Assembly (NCBI RefSeq): GCF_000739875.1
Contig: NZ_BBJR01000042.1
Coordinates: 1-64,000, forward strand
DNA length: 64,000 bases
DNA from: Comamonas aquatica NBRC 14918
GTDB lineage: Bacteria; Pseudomonadota; Gammaproteobacteria; Burkholderiales; Burkholderiaceae_C
Direction of reading: 5' to 3'
A program made the position numbers and the translations under genes. Below, one piece after another: positions 17,592 through 26,306 of the stretch. How positions within the stretch are numbered: position 1 is the first letter of the stretch; the number at the start of each line of letters is the position of its first letter. A model generated the notes under the pieces. That model was not told the DNA's origin. It made no database searches and saw nothing but the letters and a program-made list of their open reading frames with translations.

Positions 17592-18962
17592 CTAGGCCCT
17601 GCGTGGCGCAGGCCCCGGTGCCGGGCCTACCGGGCGGGGCATGGTCGGCAGCTCATGCAGGACGTCCGCCAGCGTGGCCACCACCTTGCGCACGCGCTGG
17701 GCCTGGGCTGTCGTGGCCGCTGCGCCGCCAAAACGCACGCTGCCATAGGCATCCAGCACCTGCAGCACCCAGGCATGCGCCACCTGGGGCCAATGGGGGT
17801 AGCGCAGCCAATGCTCGCGCCGCGACTCGCCGGGCAAAGCCCTGCAACCCCTGCCGTGCAGGGCCCAGTCCAGGCTGCGCGTGGACAGGCGCATAGACAA
17901 CCAGGGGCTCACCGGTTGCAGCCCCCAGGCCGCCAGCAGCCCCAGCTGCACGCCGATCCGGTGTCGCCAGTGCCACCCACACCAGGCTGCGGCCAGCACC
18001 AGCAGCCACCACCAGGGCGGGTATGGGATGGACAGCGTCTGCTGCAGGCTGTGCCAGCGCTCCAACAGGGCCTGGCCCTGGTCTGCCATACCGTGCATCG
18101 CACGGCGCTGCCACTGCGGAATGCTCCCATCCTGTGCGCTGTGGCGCATGGCATGGATCAGGGCCTGCCAATCCGAGGCCCCGGCCTGACCGGCACCGCC
18201 CTGCTCCCCCGCGCCCCCGGATCCCGAGCCGCGGGCCGCGCCTGCGCCCAAGGCCGCCGGCCCCTCGCCCGCCTCGGGCCGGGAACCTGCCCAGCCCTGC
18301 ACATCCCCACCGGGCAAAAAGCCAAAGCCCAGGGACGGTGGACGCGGTGCCCACAGGAACAGGCTGCTGGTCAGGGTGACCACCAGTGCCATGAAACCGC
18401 AGGCCAGCGCGATCTTCTTCCAGCCTGCCAACGGGGCCTGGGCCGCATGGTGCCAGGCCAACGCCAGCGCCCCCCACAGCCAGGCCGGCCCCAGGTAGAA
18501 CCACAGCGTCCAGTCGGCCGCCCAGTCCGTCGCCAGCCAAAAGCCCACGGTCATGACCACCAGCAAGGCCAGATAAAAATCACGGTCGGTGCGCATGCGC
18601 GGTGCGCGGGCCCCGGTGATCAGCAACAGGCACAGGCACAGCCACAAGATGGCGCCCCCGCGCAACAGCCCAGGGAACAGCAACACGGCCACCAGCGCGG
18701 TCACGCTGCCCATGGCGATGCTGCGCTTGCGCCCAGCCAGGGCTTCCTGGGCCAACACGTGCTTCCAGGCCCCTTGGAACCCCCACCAGGTCCACAGCGA
18801 CCAGGCGACCAAGCCAAAGCCCATGCCCCCGGCGCGGCGGTTCAGGTACATCAGGGCCATGCAGGTGCACCAGTAGCTCAGCGCGGTCAACACCACCACA
18901 CCGCGCGTGCCCAGCCGCGGCGAGTTCGGTGCGGTCGCGGGCGTGCGACGCCACAGATTCAT
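17592..18962 (-). CDS. TgpA-like membrane protein lacking the transglutaminase core
   Basis: The 456-residue protein has several N-terminal transmembrane helices in the first 220 residues (DUF3488-like). A Gly/Ala-rich low-complexity linker follows at about 225-265, then another membrane segment (PPWWWLLVLAAAW). The cytoplasmic end has PGESRREHW and VLDAYGSVRFGG, as in the DUF4129 tail of TgpA. The transglutaminase domain with its Cys-His-Asp triad, normally between these parts, is absent. GGAGGTGGC precedes the ATG, which overlaps the DUF58 stop by four bases. It is the last gene of a MoxR-DUF58-TgpA-like operon. Confidence 0.7.
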   Translation of the reverse strand: MNLWRRTPATAPNSPRLGTRGVVVLTALSYWCTCMALMYLNRRAGGMGFGLVAWSLWTWWGFQGAWKHVLAQEALAGRKRSIAMGSVTALVAVLLFPGLLRGGAILWLCLCLLLITGARAPRMRTDRDFYLALLVVMTVGFWLATDWAADWTLWFYLGPAWLWGALALAWHHAAQAPLAGWKKIALACGFMALVVTLTSSLFLWAPRPPSLGFGFLPGGDVQGWAGSRPEAGEGPAALGAGAARGSGSGGAGEQGGAGQAGASDWQALIHAMRHSAQDGSIPQWQRRAMHGMADQGQALLERWHSLQQTLSIPYPPWWWLLVLAAAWCGWHWRHRIGVQLGLLAAWGLQPVSPWLSMRLSTRSLDWALHGRGCRALPGESRREHWLRYPHWPQVAHAWVLQVLDAYGSVRFGGAAATTAQAQRVRKVVATLADVLHELPTMPRPVGPAPGPAPRRA

Positions 18963-20113
18963 GCCACCTCCGTATGGGTCAGATACCCGGCCTGTGCCAA
19001 GGCCGGCGCCAGCACCTGCGGCGTTGCCGCCCCTGCTGCCCCTTGCGCCAGGCACACCAGCACCGGCCCGCCTCGGGCCCGCAAGCCCTGCAGGGCCTGC
19101 AGCACCTGCGGGGGTGACAGGCTGGCCGGCAGCACCACGGCCACCGACGCCCCGGCCTGCAGTTGGGGCAAGGCTTGGTGGACCACCACCGGCAGGCTGT
19201 CGGGCACCGCCGGGGCGGCGGCCAGCGCCAGCAGGGCCGCCGCGGGATCGGTCAGGGCCTCGGCATGTGGCGGCAGGTGCAAGCGCAGTTGCACATGGTG
19301 GGCTTGCGCCGCAGCGACGATGCCGGCAGCCAGGCGGATGGTCTGCTCACCGTCGCTGTCCGGCTGGCCGCACGCCTGCGCATCGGGCACGGCCACCAGC
19401 ACATGCAAGCGCAGGCTGCCGGTTTGCTGAAAGTGCTGGATCACCAACTGCCCCGCACGCGCCGAAGCGCGCCAGCTCACGCGCCCCAGAGGCTCCCCAT
19501 CCTGGTAGGCGCGCAGCAGGCCCAGCTCCATGGACGGCCCCAAGTGGCGTGTCGAGCGTTCGCCCTGCGGGTCGGCCGTCACGGTCCAAGGCAAGGGCCA
19601 GACAAATGGACTGGGCCGCGGCAGCACCTGCACCGCCAGCTCGGGCGTGGGCATCTGCAGCTGCGCACGCAGCAAGCCCAGTGGGAAACCGCTGGCCAGA
19701 CGCACCGACTGCAGCCGGTCCCCCCCCCGGCACGGAAAGGTGCACAGCTGCTCCAGCGCCACCGACCGCCCCCTGCGCACCAGCGCCACGGTATGGCGCA
19801 TGACCAGGCGTTGCGAGGCCCAGACCCACTCGGCCTCGATCTCGACCAGAAAGGCTGGCCAGCGCGCACGGCGCTCCAGCACCAGGTGCAGCGGGTAGGC
19901 CTGGCCCTCGGTCACTTGTGGCGCCTCCTGTCCCAGCCAGCGCAGCTGCATGCCGCGCAAGGACAGCCAGGGCAGCAGATAGCCCAGCGTGCAGATCACC
20001 GCCAGGAACAGGAACACGCCGTAGGCCATGGGGTCCCGGCGGTTGAAGGCCGCAATCAGCATCAGGGCGCACAGCCCCAGCAACACGCGCGACTTGGACA
20101 GCCAGCGTTCCAT
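18959..20113 (-). CDS. DUF58 domain protein
   Basis: The 384-residue protein has two N-terminal membrane helices (residues 8-50). The DUF58 signature follows around residues 220-245: LRAYQDGEPLGRVSWRASAR then GQLVIQHF. DUF58 proteins are VWA-like partners of MoxR ATPases. Here it sits 12 bases after the MoxR gene and overlaps the next gene (ATGA), so the three are one operon. In Pseudomonas and Bdellovibrio such clusters relate to envelope or stress functions; the role here is not known. Confidence 0.85.
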   Translation of the reverse strand: MERWLSKSRVLLGLCALMLIAAFNRRDPMAYGVFLFLAVICTLGYLLPWLSLRGMQLRWLGQEAPQVTEGQAYPLHLVLERRARWPAFLVEIEAEWVWASQRLVMRHTVALVRRGRSVALEQLCTFPCRGGDRLQSVRLASGFPLGLLRAQLQMPTPELAVQVLPRPSPFVWPLPWTVTADPQGERSTRHLGPSMELGLLRAYQDGEPLGRVSWRASARAGQLVIQHFQQTGSLRLHVLVAVPDAQACGQPDSDGEQTIRLAAGIVAAAQAHHVQLRLHLPPHAEALTDPAAALLALAAAPAVPDSLPVVVHQALPQLQAGASVAVVLPASLSPPQVLQALQGLRARGGPVLVCLAQGAAGAATPQVLAPALAQAGYLTHTEVA

Positions 20114-20125
20114 GGCGGCGTGCCG

Positions 20126-21097
20126 TCAGCGCGGCGTGCGTTGCAGGGCCAGGATCTCGCGCACCACGTTTTCCGTGGCCTGCACGGGGTGCGCCTGCAC
20201 ATGCGGCTGGGCCAGCACGATGCGGTGGGCCAGCACGGCCGGTGCCACCTCGCGCACCACCGCGGGCTCCACGTAGCGCTGTCCGCGCACATGGCTCAGG
20301 GCGCGGGCCATGCGTGCCAGACCCAGCGTGCCGCGCGGGCTGGCGCCGAAGCGCAGCATCGGGTGCGTGCGCGTGGCCGCCACGATCTGGGCCATGAACT
20401 GGGCCATCTCCGGCGTCACGATGACGGCGCGGGCGCCCTCGGCCAGGTCCGCGAACTGTGCCGGCGTGCACACCGGCTGCAGGCGCTGGATGGGGTGGGC
20501 GAACTGCTGGCTCTGGATCAGCCCGGCTTCGGTCGCGAAGTCCGGGTAGCCCAGCGACAGGCGGATCAGAAAGCGGTCCATCTGCGCCTCGGGCAAGGGG
20601 AAGGTGCCAGCCATGTCCATGGGGTTTTGCGTGGCCAGCACCACAAACGGCTGGGGCAGCGGCAGGCTGTGGCCATCGAGCGTCACCTGCCCCTCCTCCA
20701 TGCACTCCAGCAGCGCCGACTGGGCGCGCGGGTTGGCGCGGTTCACCTCGTCGGCCAGCACGATGTGGGCAAACACGGGGCCTGGGCGCAGCGCAAAGCT
20801 GCCGTCCTTGGGGTTGTAGACCGGACCGCCCACGATGTCCGAGGGCATCAGGTCGGCCGTGAACTGGATGCGCTTGAACGACAGCCCCACCGAGGTGGCC
20901 AGGGCCCGCGCCAGCATGGTCTTGCCCAGGCCCGGCACATCCTCCAGCAGCACGTGGCCGCTGGCCACCATGGCCGCCAGCGCCCATTCCACCTGCTGGT
21001 GCTTGCCTTGCAGCACCTGCTCGACATTGCGCACGATGGCTTGCGCCAGTGGTGCCCCCGACTGTGCCGGGGCGGCCTCGGTCACCGCAGCGTCCAT
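20126..21097 (-). CDS. MoxR-family AAA+ ATPase
   Basis: The 323-residue AAA+ ATPase has Walker A DVPGLGKT (53-60), Walker B VLADEVNRA (about 113-121) and the sensor 1 segment LATQNPMD. MoxR ATPases act as chaperones that remodel or activate VWA-type partners, here presumably the DUF58 protein encoded next. The ATG at 21097 (MDAAVTEA) is supported by AGAGGG upstream. It heads the operon and lies downstream of a terminator that isolates it from the preceding gene. Confidence 0.93.
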   Translation of the reverse strand: MDAAVTEAAPAQSGAPLAQAIVRNVEQVLQGKHQQVEWALAAMVASGHVLLEDVPGLGKTMLARALATSVGLSFKRIQFTADLMPSDIVGGPVYNPKDGSFALRPGPVFAHIVLADEVNRANPRAQSALLECMEEGQVTLDGHSLPLPQPFVVLATQNPMDMAGTFPLPEAQMDRFLIRLSLGYPDFATEAGLIQSQQFAHPIQRLQPVCTPAQFADLAEGARAVIVTPEMAQFMAQIVAATRTHPMLRFGASPRGTLGLARMARALSHVRGQRYVEPAVVREVAPAVLAHRIVLAQPHVQAHPVQATENVVREILALQRTPR

Positions 21098-21198
21098 GTC
21101 ATTCCCTCTCTGTGTTTGTGTCTGGTTCTGGAATGCCGCCATCTTCCAAAGAAGCCGCCGTGCCAGCAAGCCCCCACCCCCAAAATGCCACAGGCATG

Positions 21199-21222
21199 AA
21201 AAAGGCTGCCCCGGGGGCAGCC
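21199..21222 (-). terminator. terminator of the small Rossmann-fold gene
   Basis: The 9-bp stem GGCTGCCCC / GGGGCAGCC with a 1-base apparent loop (probably fewer pairs in reality) is followed on the minus strand by five T's. It separates the gene at 21290 from the MoxR operon. Confidence 0.8.
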
Positions 21223-21253
21223 TCGGTCGCACGCTTGCGAACCAAAATGGCCT

Positions 21254-21292
21254 TCAGCGCTTATCCAGCAAGCGCCAACAGCTATGCTTTTA
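21254..21292 (+). repeat. dispersed palindromic repeat, copy B
   Basis: AGCGCTT (21256-21262) and AAGCGC (21270-21275) are followed by CAACAGCTATGCTTTTA. The last bases contain the complement of the TAA stop codon of the Rossmann-fold gene. It shares the variant tail AGCTATGCTTTT with the copy at 60569. Confidence 0.75.
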
Positions 21293-21667
21293 GGCGTATT
21301 GCTGCAGACCGTGCTTGCTGTCCACCAGCTTGCCCGCCGACAGGGACATCATCAGCAGCGCGATCTGCTCGTGCATGATGACCGTGTGGGCATTGCGCGA
21401 ATCCACCATGTACTGGCGCAGTTGCTCGCGCACCTTGGTCGCACCGGTCACGTCGATGATGATGTCCACCTGGGAGCCCAGGCTCACCAGTTCCATGAAG
21501 TTGTCGGTCACGGGCACCTGGTGCTGGCGGGCCAGCGCGATGCCGGGCAGCTCCAGGTTCAGATCGGCCACGCCCAGCACCTGCACGAACGGTGCATTGA
21601 ACAGTTGCTGCAGCAGCGGGGTGCCAGTGTCACCGGCGCCGATGACTACAATGCGAAAAGCTTGCAT
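21290..21667 (-). CDS. small NAD(P)-binding Rossmann-fold protein
   Basis: The 125-residue protein starts with a beta-strand and dinucleotide loop (RIVVIGAGDTG). VLGVADLNLELPG and the VDIIIDVTGATKV motif follow, as in the N-terminal half of NAD-dependent dehydrogenases. It is too short for a catalytic domain, so it may be a regulatory or sensory NAD-binding module; the function is unknown. GGAAGG precedes the ATG at 21667. The stop codon falls in a dispersed repeat. Confidence 0.65.
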   Translation of the reverse strand: MQAFRIVVIGAGDTGTPLLQQLFNAPFVQVLGVADLNLELPGIALARQHQVPVTDNFMELVSLGSQVDIIIDVTGATKVREQLRQYMVDSRNAHTVIMHEQIALLMMSLSAGKLVDSKHGLQQYA

Positions 21668-21889
21668 GAGATAACTACCTTCCATCAGCCAGCCGTTCGC
21701 CCCAGAGGCGCGGACCTGGTCAGAACCCGCAAGTGTCCCCGCGCTGCCGGCTGCGTTTTCTGCGCCACGTCAAGGACTCGGCAGGCTGCCCCCATCACCT
21801 CGCTGTCGCGGCCGTGCACGGCTTTGGCCCGCGCCCCGGCGCAGGCACGCGACAATGCAGCGATGCGAACCGCAGTTTCGGAATCTCTC

Positions 21890-22741
21890 ATGCAACGACG
21901 CGACTACCTGGTCGCACTGGGCCAACTGGGCCTGTGCGCCGCCCTGCCCGCCTGGGCCGCAACCCCGGCCGACACCCCCTGGTTCCCCCTGGACAGCCGC
22001 GTCCCGGGCGGTGTGGCCCGCCTGTCGCTGGGCCCTTCGTCCTTTCAGCCGCAGGTCACCACATCGGAAGGCATCCCGGTGCTGGTGGTGGGCGACATGA
22101 TCGAGTGGACGGCCCTGGTCGGCATTCCGCTGTCGGCCAAGCTGGGCGTGCACACCGTCACCGTGCACAGCGACGACGGCACCCAATCCGTGGACTATGC
22201 CGTGCGCGACAAGCGCTACACCGAGCAGCAGTTGAAGGTCTCCCCCAAGACCGTCGACCTCTCGCCCCAGGACCTGGCACGCCACGAGCGCGAACGGGCG
22301 CACCAGCAGACCATCATGGCCCTGTTCAGCAGCCCGGCACCGCAGACGGGGGACCTGCAGATGCGCCAGCCCTGCCCCGGGCGCCGCTCCAGCAGCTTCG
22401 GCCTGCGCCGCGTCTTCAACGGCCAGCCGCGCAATCCGCACAGCGGCATGGACATTGCCGCCGCCACCGGCACGCCCATCGTGGCGCCGCTGCCGGGCAA
22501 GGTGGTGGATGTGGGGGACTACTTCTTCAACGGTGGCACCGTCTGGCTGGACCATGGCGGCGGGCTGCTGACCATGTACTGCCACCTGTCCAGCGTGCAG
22601 TGCCAGGTGGGCGATGCGCTGCGCACCGGCCAGGCGTTTTGCAAGGTGGGCGCCACCGGCCGCGTAACCGGTCCCCACCTGCACTGGGGGGTCATGCTCA
22701 ACCGCAGCATGGTGGACCCCGCGCTGTTCCTGGCCGAATAG
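21890..22741 (+). CDS. M23-family metallopeptidase (LytM-type)
   Basis: The 283-residue exported peptidase has a signal peptide (RRDYLVALGQLGLCAALPAWAA), an N-terminal beta-rich region and a C-terminal LytM domain. Both zinc motifs are intact: HSGMD near residue 184 and HLHWG near 263, so it should be catalytically active against peptidoglycan crosslinks. An upstream in-frame ATG at 21863, preceded by a GACAAT box, would add nine residues. The shorter form is chosen because it gives a conventional signal peptide. Confidence 0.85.
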   Translation: MQRRDYLVALGQLGLCAALPAWAATPADTPWFPLDSRVPGGVARLSLGPSSFQPQVTTSEGIPVLVVGDMIEWTALVGIPLSAKLGVHTVTVHSDDGTQSVDYAVRDKRYTEQQLKVSPKTVDLSPQDLARHERERAHQQTIMALFSSPAPQTGDLQMRQPCPGRRSSSFGLRRVFNGQPRNPHSGMDIAAATGTPIVAPLPGKVVDVGDYFFNGGTVWLDHGGGLLTMYCHLSSVQCQVGDALRTGQAFCKVGATGRVTGPHLHWGVMLNRSMVDPALFLAE

Positions 22742-22745
22742 CCCC

Positions 22746-22782
22746 TCAGCGCTTGTGTATCAAGCGCTGAATGCTATCAATT
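22746..22782 (+). repeat. dispersed palindromic repeat, copy C
   Basis: This is the best-formed copy: AGCGCTTG (22748-22755) and CAAGCGCT (22761-22768) pair over 8 bp with a 5-base loop. GAATGCTATCAATT follows. It starts five bases after the M23 peptidase stop codon and lies between convergent genes. Confidence 0.78.
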
Positions 22783-22806
22783 CACAAGCCATAGCCGCAG
22801 CGCGGC

Positions 22807-23409
22807 TCAGCGTTTGTTGTGGGCCACGGGCTCCGCTGGCACATCGACCAGAAGGTAGCGGCGCATCAGGTCGAAGAAGCTGTCGTAGAACTGGTCGCTG
22901 GTCACGGTCTCACTGCCGATCTTGATCATGGAGTCGTGTCCGGCCGCCACGGGCACCGACACCGAACCCAGCATGCTGACGCCCAGGCTGGCCGAGTTGC
23001 TGGCCATCTTCAGCGCGAAGCTGTCCTGCAGCGCACTCACAAAACCCATGCTGAGCTGGCCGTCGCTGCTCTCGGGCACGCAGGTGACACGGATGTTCAT
23101 CTGCACATGGCGGTCCGGCTGGGGCTGGAAGCTCTTTTGCCCCTCGACCGTTTCCTGGTCGGCCTTGTTCACGATGTAGCCCTGGCTGAGCAGGGCACGC
23201 CGCGCTGCCTCGCAGGTCTGCGCCGGCGTCGCATCAAACAGGCGCGAATAGGTCGCGGCCGAACCGAACTTTTCCTGCACCTTGGGCATGGCCTCGGGCA
23301 CGGGCGAGCGCCCCAAGCCACCACACGCCGTCATCAACAGGGCCACCGCCACTGCGGTGCCGCCACGCACGGCGGCCTTGGCCCAACGGCCTCGCAACAA
23401 TCTGGACAT
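22807..23409 (-). CDS. DUF2242-family lipoprotein
   Basis: The 200-residue protein has a basic N-terminus and a hydrophobic core ending in the lipobox LMTACGG, so it is lipidated and probably at the outer membrane or periplasm. The remainder (TCEAARRALLSQGYIV, a DQETVEGQKSFQP segment, and a C-terminal FYDSFFDLMRRYLL) matches DUF2242 proteins, whose role is unknown. GGAAA precedes the ATG at 23409. It is convergent with the M23 peptidase gene. Confidence 0.75.
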   Translation of the reverse strand: MSRLLRGRWAKAAVRGGTAVAVALLMTACGGLGRSPVPEAMPKVQEKFGSAATYSRLFDATPAQTCEAARRALLSQGYIVNKADQETVEGQKSFQPQPDRHVQMNIRVTCVPESSDGQLSMGFVSALQDSFALKMASNSASLGVSMLGSVSVPVAAGHDSMIKIGSETVTSDQFYDSFFDLMRRYLLVDVPAEPVAHNKR

Positions 23410-23663
23410 GAACGTTTCCACAAGACCCGAGATCCAACTTTCTGAACAAGCGACGGGCGGGCACTGCAGCTCAGCCTCATCGCTCACTATTTTATAGCTC
23501 CTGCCATTCTCACGCCGGGCATGCACAGCTGTCATGAACGGCTTGATACACCGGCATACGATTTCAGGGCTTGTCTCACACAAGCGCCCCCACACCGCCA
23601 AGATACTTGGGGTTTGCATACGCCCCCACCGGGGCGTTGTCCATTTTGATGCGAAGAACACCC

Positions 23664-24467
23664 ATGCTGAACCGTACAAGCTTCACCGCCGCCAGCGTGC
23701 TGGCTGCCATGACCCTGGCAGCCTGCACCTCGGCACCGCATGCCACGACACCGGCCACCCCATCTTCGGTCAGTCTGCAATCCCATGAATGGCAACTGCA
23801 TAAAGCCTTGAACGCGCAAGGGACGGTGGACCCGCAATGGCAGTTGCCCGGCAGGCCCCAGGGGCCAGCCCCCACCGTCGGCCTGCGCTTTGTCGATGCG
23901 CAGACGGTCAGCGTGGAGAACCTGTGCAACCGCATGCATGGGCGCTATACCCTCAACGGCACCAACATCCAGGTCGAGCGCCTGGCCAGCACCCTGATGG
24001 CCTGCCCCAACGCCAACCTGATGGCCCTGGAGCGCAAGGTGGGTCAATGGCTGCCCCAGGCCCGGACCTGGAGGATCGTGGGCAATCCCAACGCCCCGGT
24101 GCTGGAGCTGCAGTTTGACAATGGCGCGCGCTGGCAACTTACAGGCAGCCCCACCTACGAAACGCTGTACGGCGGCAGCGAGCGCATCTTCCTCGAGGTG
24201 GCCCCCCAGCAAATGGCCTGCAGCCACCCCCTGATGCCGAACGCCAAATGCCTGCAGGTGCGCGAAGTGACCTACGACGCCCAAGGCATCAAACAAGGCC
24301 ACGGCGCCTGGGAGGCGTTCTACGGCGCGATCGAAGGCTATACCCACCAGGACGGCGTGCGCAATGTGCTGCGCCTCAAGCGCTACACCCGCTCGCCAGT
24401 GCCTGCCGATGCCTCCAAGTACCTGTACGTGCTGGACATGACGGTGGAAAGCGAACGCGTGCGCTGA
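23664..24467 (+). CDS. META/HslJ-type lipoprotein with DUF4377-like C-terminus
   Basis: The 267-residue protein has a lipoprotein signal (lipobox LAACTS). A META domain follows: residues about 40-140, with SLQSHEWQL, the NLCNRMHGRYTL core and LASTLMACPN. A C-terminal DUF4377-like segment follows (QVREVTYDAQGI, EAFYGAIEGYTH, GVRNVLRLKRY). META proteins such as HslJ are linked to heat shock and novobiocin tolerance. GAAGAA precedes the ATG, and a strong terminator follows the stop by about 30 bases. Confidence 0.78.
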   Translation: MLNRTSFTAASVLAAMTLAACTSAPHATTPATPSSVSLQSHEWQLHKALNAQGTVDPQWQLPGRPQGPAPTVGLRFVDAQTVSVENLCNRMHGRYTLNGTNIQVERLASTLMACPNANLMALERKVGQWLPQARTWRIVGNPNAPVLELQFDNGARWQLTGSPTYETLYGGSERIFLEVAPQQMACSHPLMPNAKCLQVREVTYDAQGIKQGHGAWEAFYGAIEGYTHQDGVRNVLRLKRYTRSPVPADASKYLYVLDMTVESERVR

Positions 24468-24497
24468 TACTGCCGTGCTCCGGCGCGGGCACCATGC

Positions 24498-24531
24498 AAA
24501 AAGCCCTTGGATCACCTCCAAGGGCTTTTTT
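24498..24531 (+). terminator. terminator of the META lipoprotein gene
   Basis: The 11-bp perfect stem AAGCCCTTGGA / TCCAAGGGCTT with a 5-base loop is followed by a run of T's on the plus strand. A-runs on the other side make it potentially bidirectional. Bases 24532-24688 beyond it hold no gene. Confidence 0.88.
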
Positions 24532-24688
24532 GATGGCCCACTGCTCACCGCCATTTGTACCCAGCATCTGTGGGCCCAGCTGTGGACAACCCACGGGAAA
24601 AGCCGCCAAGCTTTTGAATCAAAACAGTTTTTACAAGCTGCTCAAAAATTAAGTAGATTCCACAAATCGGTCAGCCGCCCCATCGTCC

Positions 24689-25027
24689 TCAGACGAAATG
24701 GAAGGTGCCATCCACAAACATGGAGGCACGGTGCCCGCGTTCACTGAACTCGTCGGCGTACGACCAGAAGGCTTTCACGGTGCCGTTTTCGGTATCGATC
24801 ACCTGGCTCACCGTGAAGCCCGTCTTTTCGATCCAGTTCAGGAAATGCAGCGTGTCTGACAGCTGGAGATAGCTAAGTCGCTCATTGCCCTGGGTCACAT
24901 TGCCGTTCTTGTCCGTGACACACCAGTGCAAGTCTCCACGCACAGAATATCGGACCTGTGCCGTGCTTTCCGGGAATTGAATCACTGCCTCGCGTCCCAA
25001 CAAGGCCCCGGTGTAGTGCATTGTCAT
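24689..25027 (-). CDS. MoaF-like small protein
   Basis: The 112-residue protein is beta-rich: REAVIQFPE, VRYSVRGDLHWCV and FWSYADEFSERGHR alternate like the calycin-type strands of MoaF-related proteins. MoaF is named from molybdenum-cofactor clusters, but no such genes are nearby, so the role here is unknown. The ATG at 25027 is supported by AAGGGGG at ideal spacing; a longer open frame upstream is not needed. It shares strand with the next upstream gene across a 200-base gap in which nothing was recognised. Confidence 0.55.
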   Translation of the reverse strand: MTMHYTGALLGREAVIQFPESTAQVRYSVRGDLHWCVTDKNGNVTQGNERLSYLQLSDTLHFLNWIEKTGFTVSQVIDTENGTVKAFWSYADEFSERGHRASMFVDGTFHFV

Positions 25028-25226
25028 ACAAGCCCCCTTTGCAACCATGCTTTGGATACGGCGCTGGTCGCCATCGCCTGGACTTGATTGTTCTGCGGGC
25101 GCCACAGCCCATCCTGTGAGAATTTGGCGCATCCTCAAGCCATCACCTTGGCAGATGGCGACATAGGCGTTTGGCTGATACGGGACACCCCTATGTGGCC
25201 GGCAACGGCCCGGTGCGCACAGCGTT

Positions 25227-26102
25227 TTATTCGAGATTCCAGTTGTGGCGCACCCAGCTGAGCTTTTCCATGTGCACCCCCAAGCGCTTGGACTGCATTT
25301 GCAGCAGTTCACGGACCTCAACGGGCAGCGTCTTGCGCAGCACCCGCTGGTAGCTGGACAGCAAGGTGCGTTCGCGCAGCTCGCAGACCTCGAACACCTG
25401 GGCCGGTGCCCAGTCCGACAGGTCATCGCGCCACGCCATCCAGCGCCGGCGCAACCTGCTGGGCCACGTGGTCAAGCCCATGTCCTCTTTGTGAAACGCA
25501 CGCTTCACATGGCTGTGCAAGGTGTAGGCAAAGTCACGCAGCATCAGGATGTGCCGCTGAATGACCTGGTGGGCGAAGTCACTCATGGGAATGGCGCACA
25601 TGCGTTGCAAATCCTCGGCCAGCAGGGCGCAGCCGCGCTGCAGCGGCAACAGGCTGGCCGCGGTCTCGCGGCTGCACTCCACGCGGGCGACCGGCTGCTG
25701 CACCTTGCGCATTTGCTGGCTGGCATGCAGCCAGGCCGCATGCACGGCCTGGTGCACTTCGCGCCAGGGCAGCAGACTGGAGCCACTGCGCACGGCCCAC
25801 TGCCGGTGCAGGCGATCGGCCAGGTCTTCAAACTCAGCATCCGGGTATTGCAGCGCTGTCTGCCAGCCCAGCTCATAGGCCGGGCGGTACTGGTCGTAGC
25901 TGCGCCCGGCGACGTAATAAGGCGCCTGTGAGAAGTGCTCGCGCCAGTAGGTGTCCTCCTGCTCGGAAACCAGGCGCATGTGGATATCTAGGGTCAGCAC
26001 GGCAATGTCGCTGTCAGGAGGGGGGTCATAGCGTGCCACGCCGGTCTGCACCGCGGACAGTGCCGTGCTACGCGCCGGATAGCGGGGAAAAGTCAGCAGC
26101 AT
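25227..26102 (-). CDS. hypothetical protein with stress-protein-like and DUF2383-like segments
   Basis: The 291-residue soluble protein has no signal peptide. Residues about 52-120 carry TYWREHF, YYVAGRSYDQYRPAYELGW and a WREVHQAVHAAW helix, a block common at the C-terminus of YsnF/YflT-type stress proteins. The C-terminal half is helical, and CELRERTLLSSYQRVLRK resembles a DUF2383 ferritin-like helix. The combination suggests a general-stress protein (inference). The ribosome site is weak, and a 13-base palindrome lies 31 bases upstream of the start. Confidence 0.55.
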   Translation of the reverse strand: MLLTFPRYPARSTALSAVQTGVARYDPPPDSDIAVLTLDIHMRLVSEQEDTYWREHFSQAPYYVAGRSYDQYRPAYELGWQTALQYPDAEFEDLADRLHRQWAVRSGSSLLPWREVHQAVHAAWLHASQQMRKVQQPVARVECSRETAASLLPLQRGCALLAEDLQRMCAIPMSDFAHQVIQRHILMLRDFAYTLHSHVKRAFHKEDMGLTTWPSRLRRRWMAWRDDLSDWAPAQVFEVCELRERTLLSSYQRVLRKTLPVEVRELLQMQSKRLGVHMEKLSWVRHNWNLE

Positions 26103-26132
26103 GGGCTATGAGAGAGTTCAAAAGCAAGTGAA

Positions 26133-26145
26133 CGCCAACTTGGCG
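26133..26145. promoter_or_regulatory. 13-base palindrome upstream of the stress-type gene
   Basis: CGCCAA-C-TTGGCG is a perfect inverted repeat 31 bases upstream of the start at 26102. About 35 bases further out, ACGGTCG occurs twice, 17 bases apart (near 26180 and 26197). These could be operator sites; no regulator is known. Confidence 0.3.
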
Positions 26146-26249
26146 ATGCTTTTGATTCTCAGAAACCATGTACAGTCCGACGGTCGGCAGATACGAACGG
26201 TCGATGTAGGACGACCCCGTCTGCCCTGCCCGACCCCGCCATCGCCATG

Positions 26250-26276
26250 AAAAAAGGGCATATCGCAGATATGCCC
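26250..26276 (-). terminator. terminator of ntrC
   Basis: The stem GGGCATATC / GATATGCCC (26256-26264 and 26268-26276) with a 3-base loop is followed on the minus strand by six T's. It closes the nitrogen regulation operon 30 bases after the ntrC stop. Confidence 0.9.
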
Positions 26277-26306
26277 TGGTGCCGTGGTGCCTGTCAGCGG
26301 ATGCGG

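Noticed and set aside
24578-24590. TGTGGACAA resembling a DnaA box
   Set aside because: It is a single near-match with no cluster of boxes, no AT-rich unwinding region and no dnaA or dnaN nearby.
26178-26204. ACGGTCG direct repeats as the start of a CRISPR-like array
   Set aside because: There are only two 7-base copies, with no further units or spacers.
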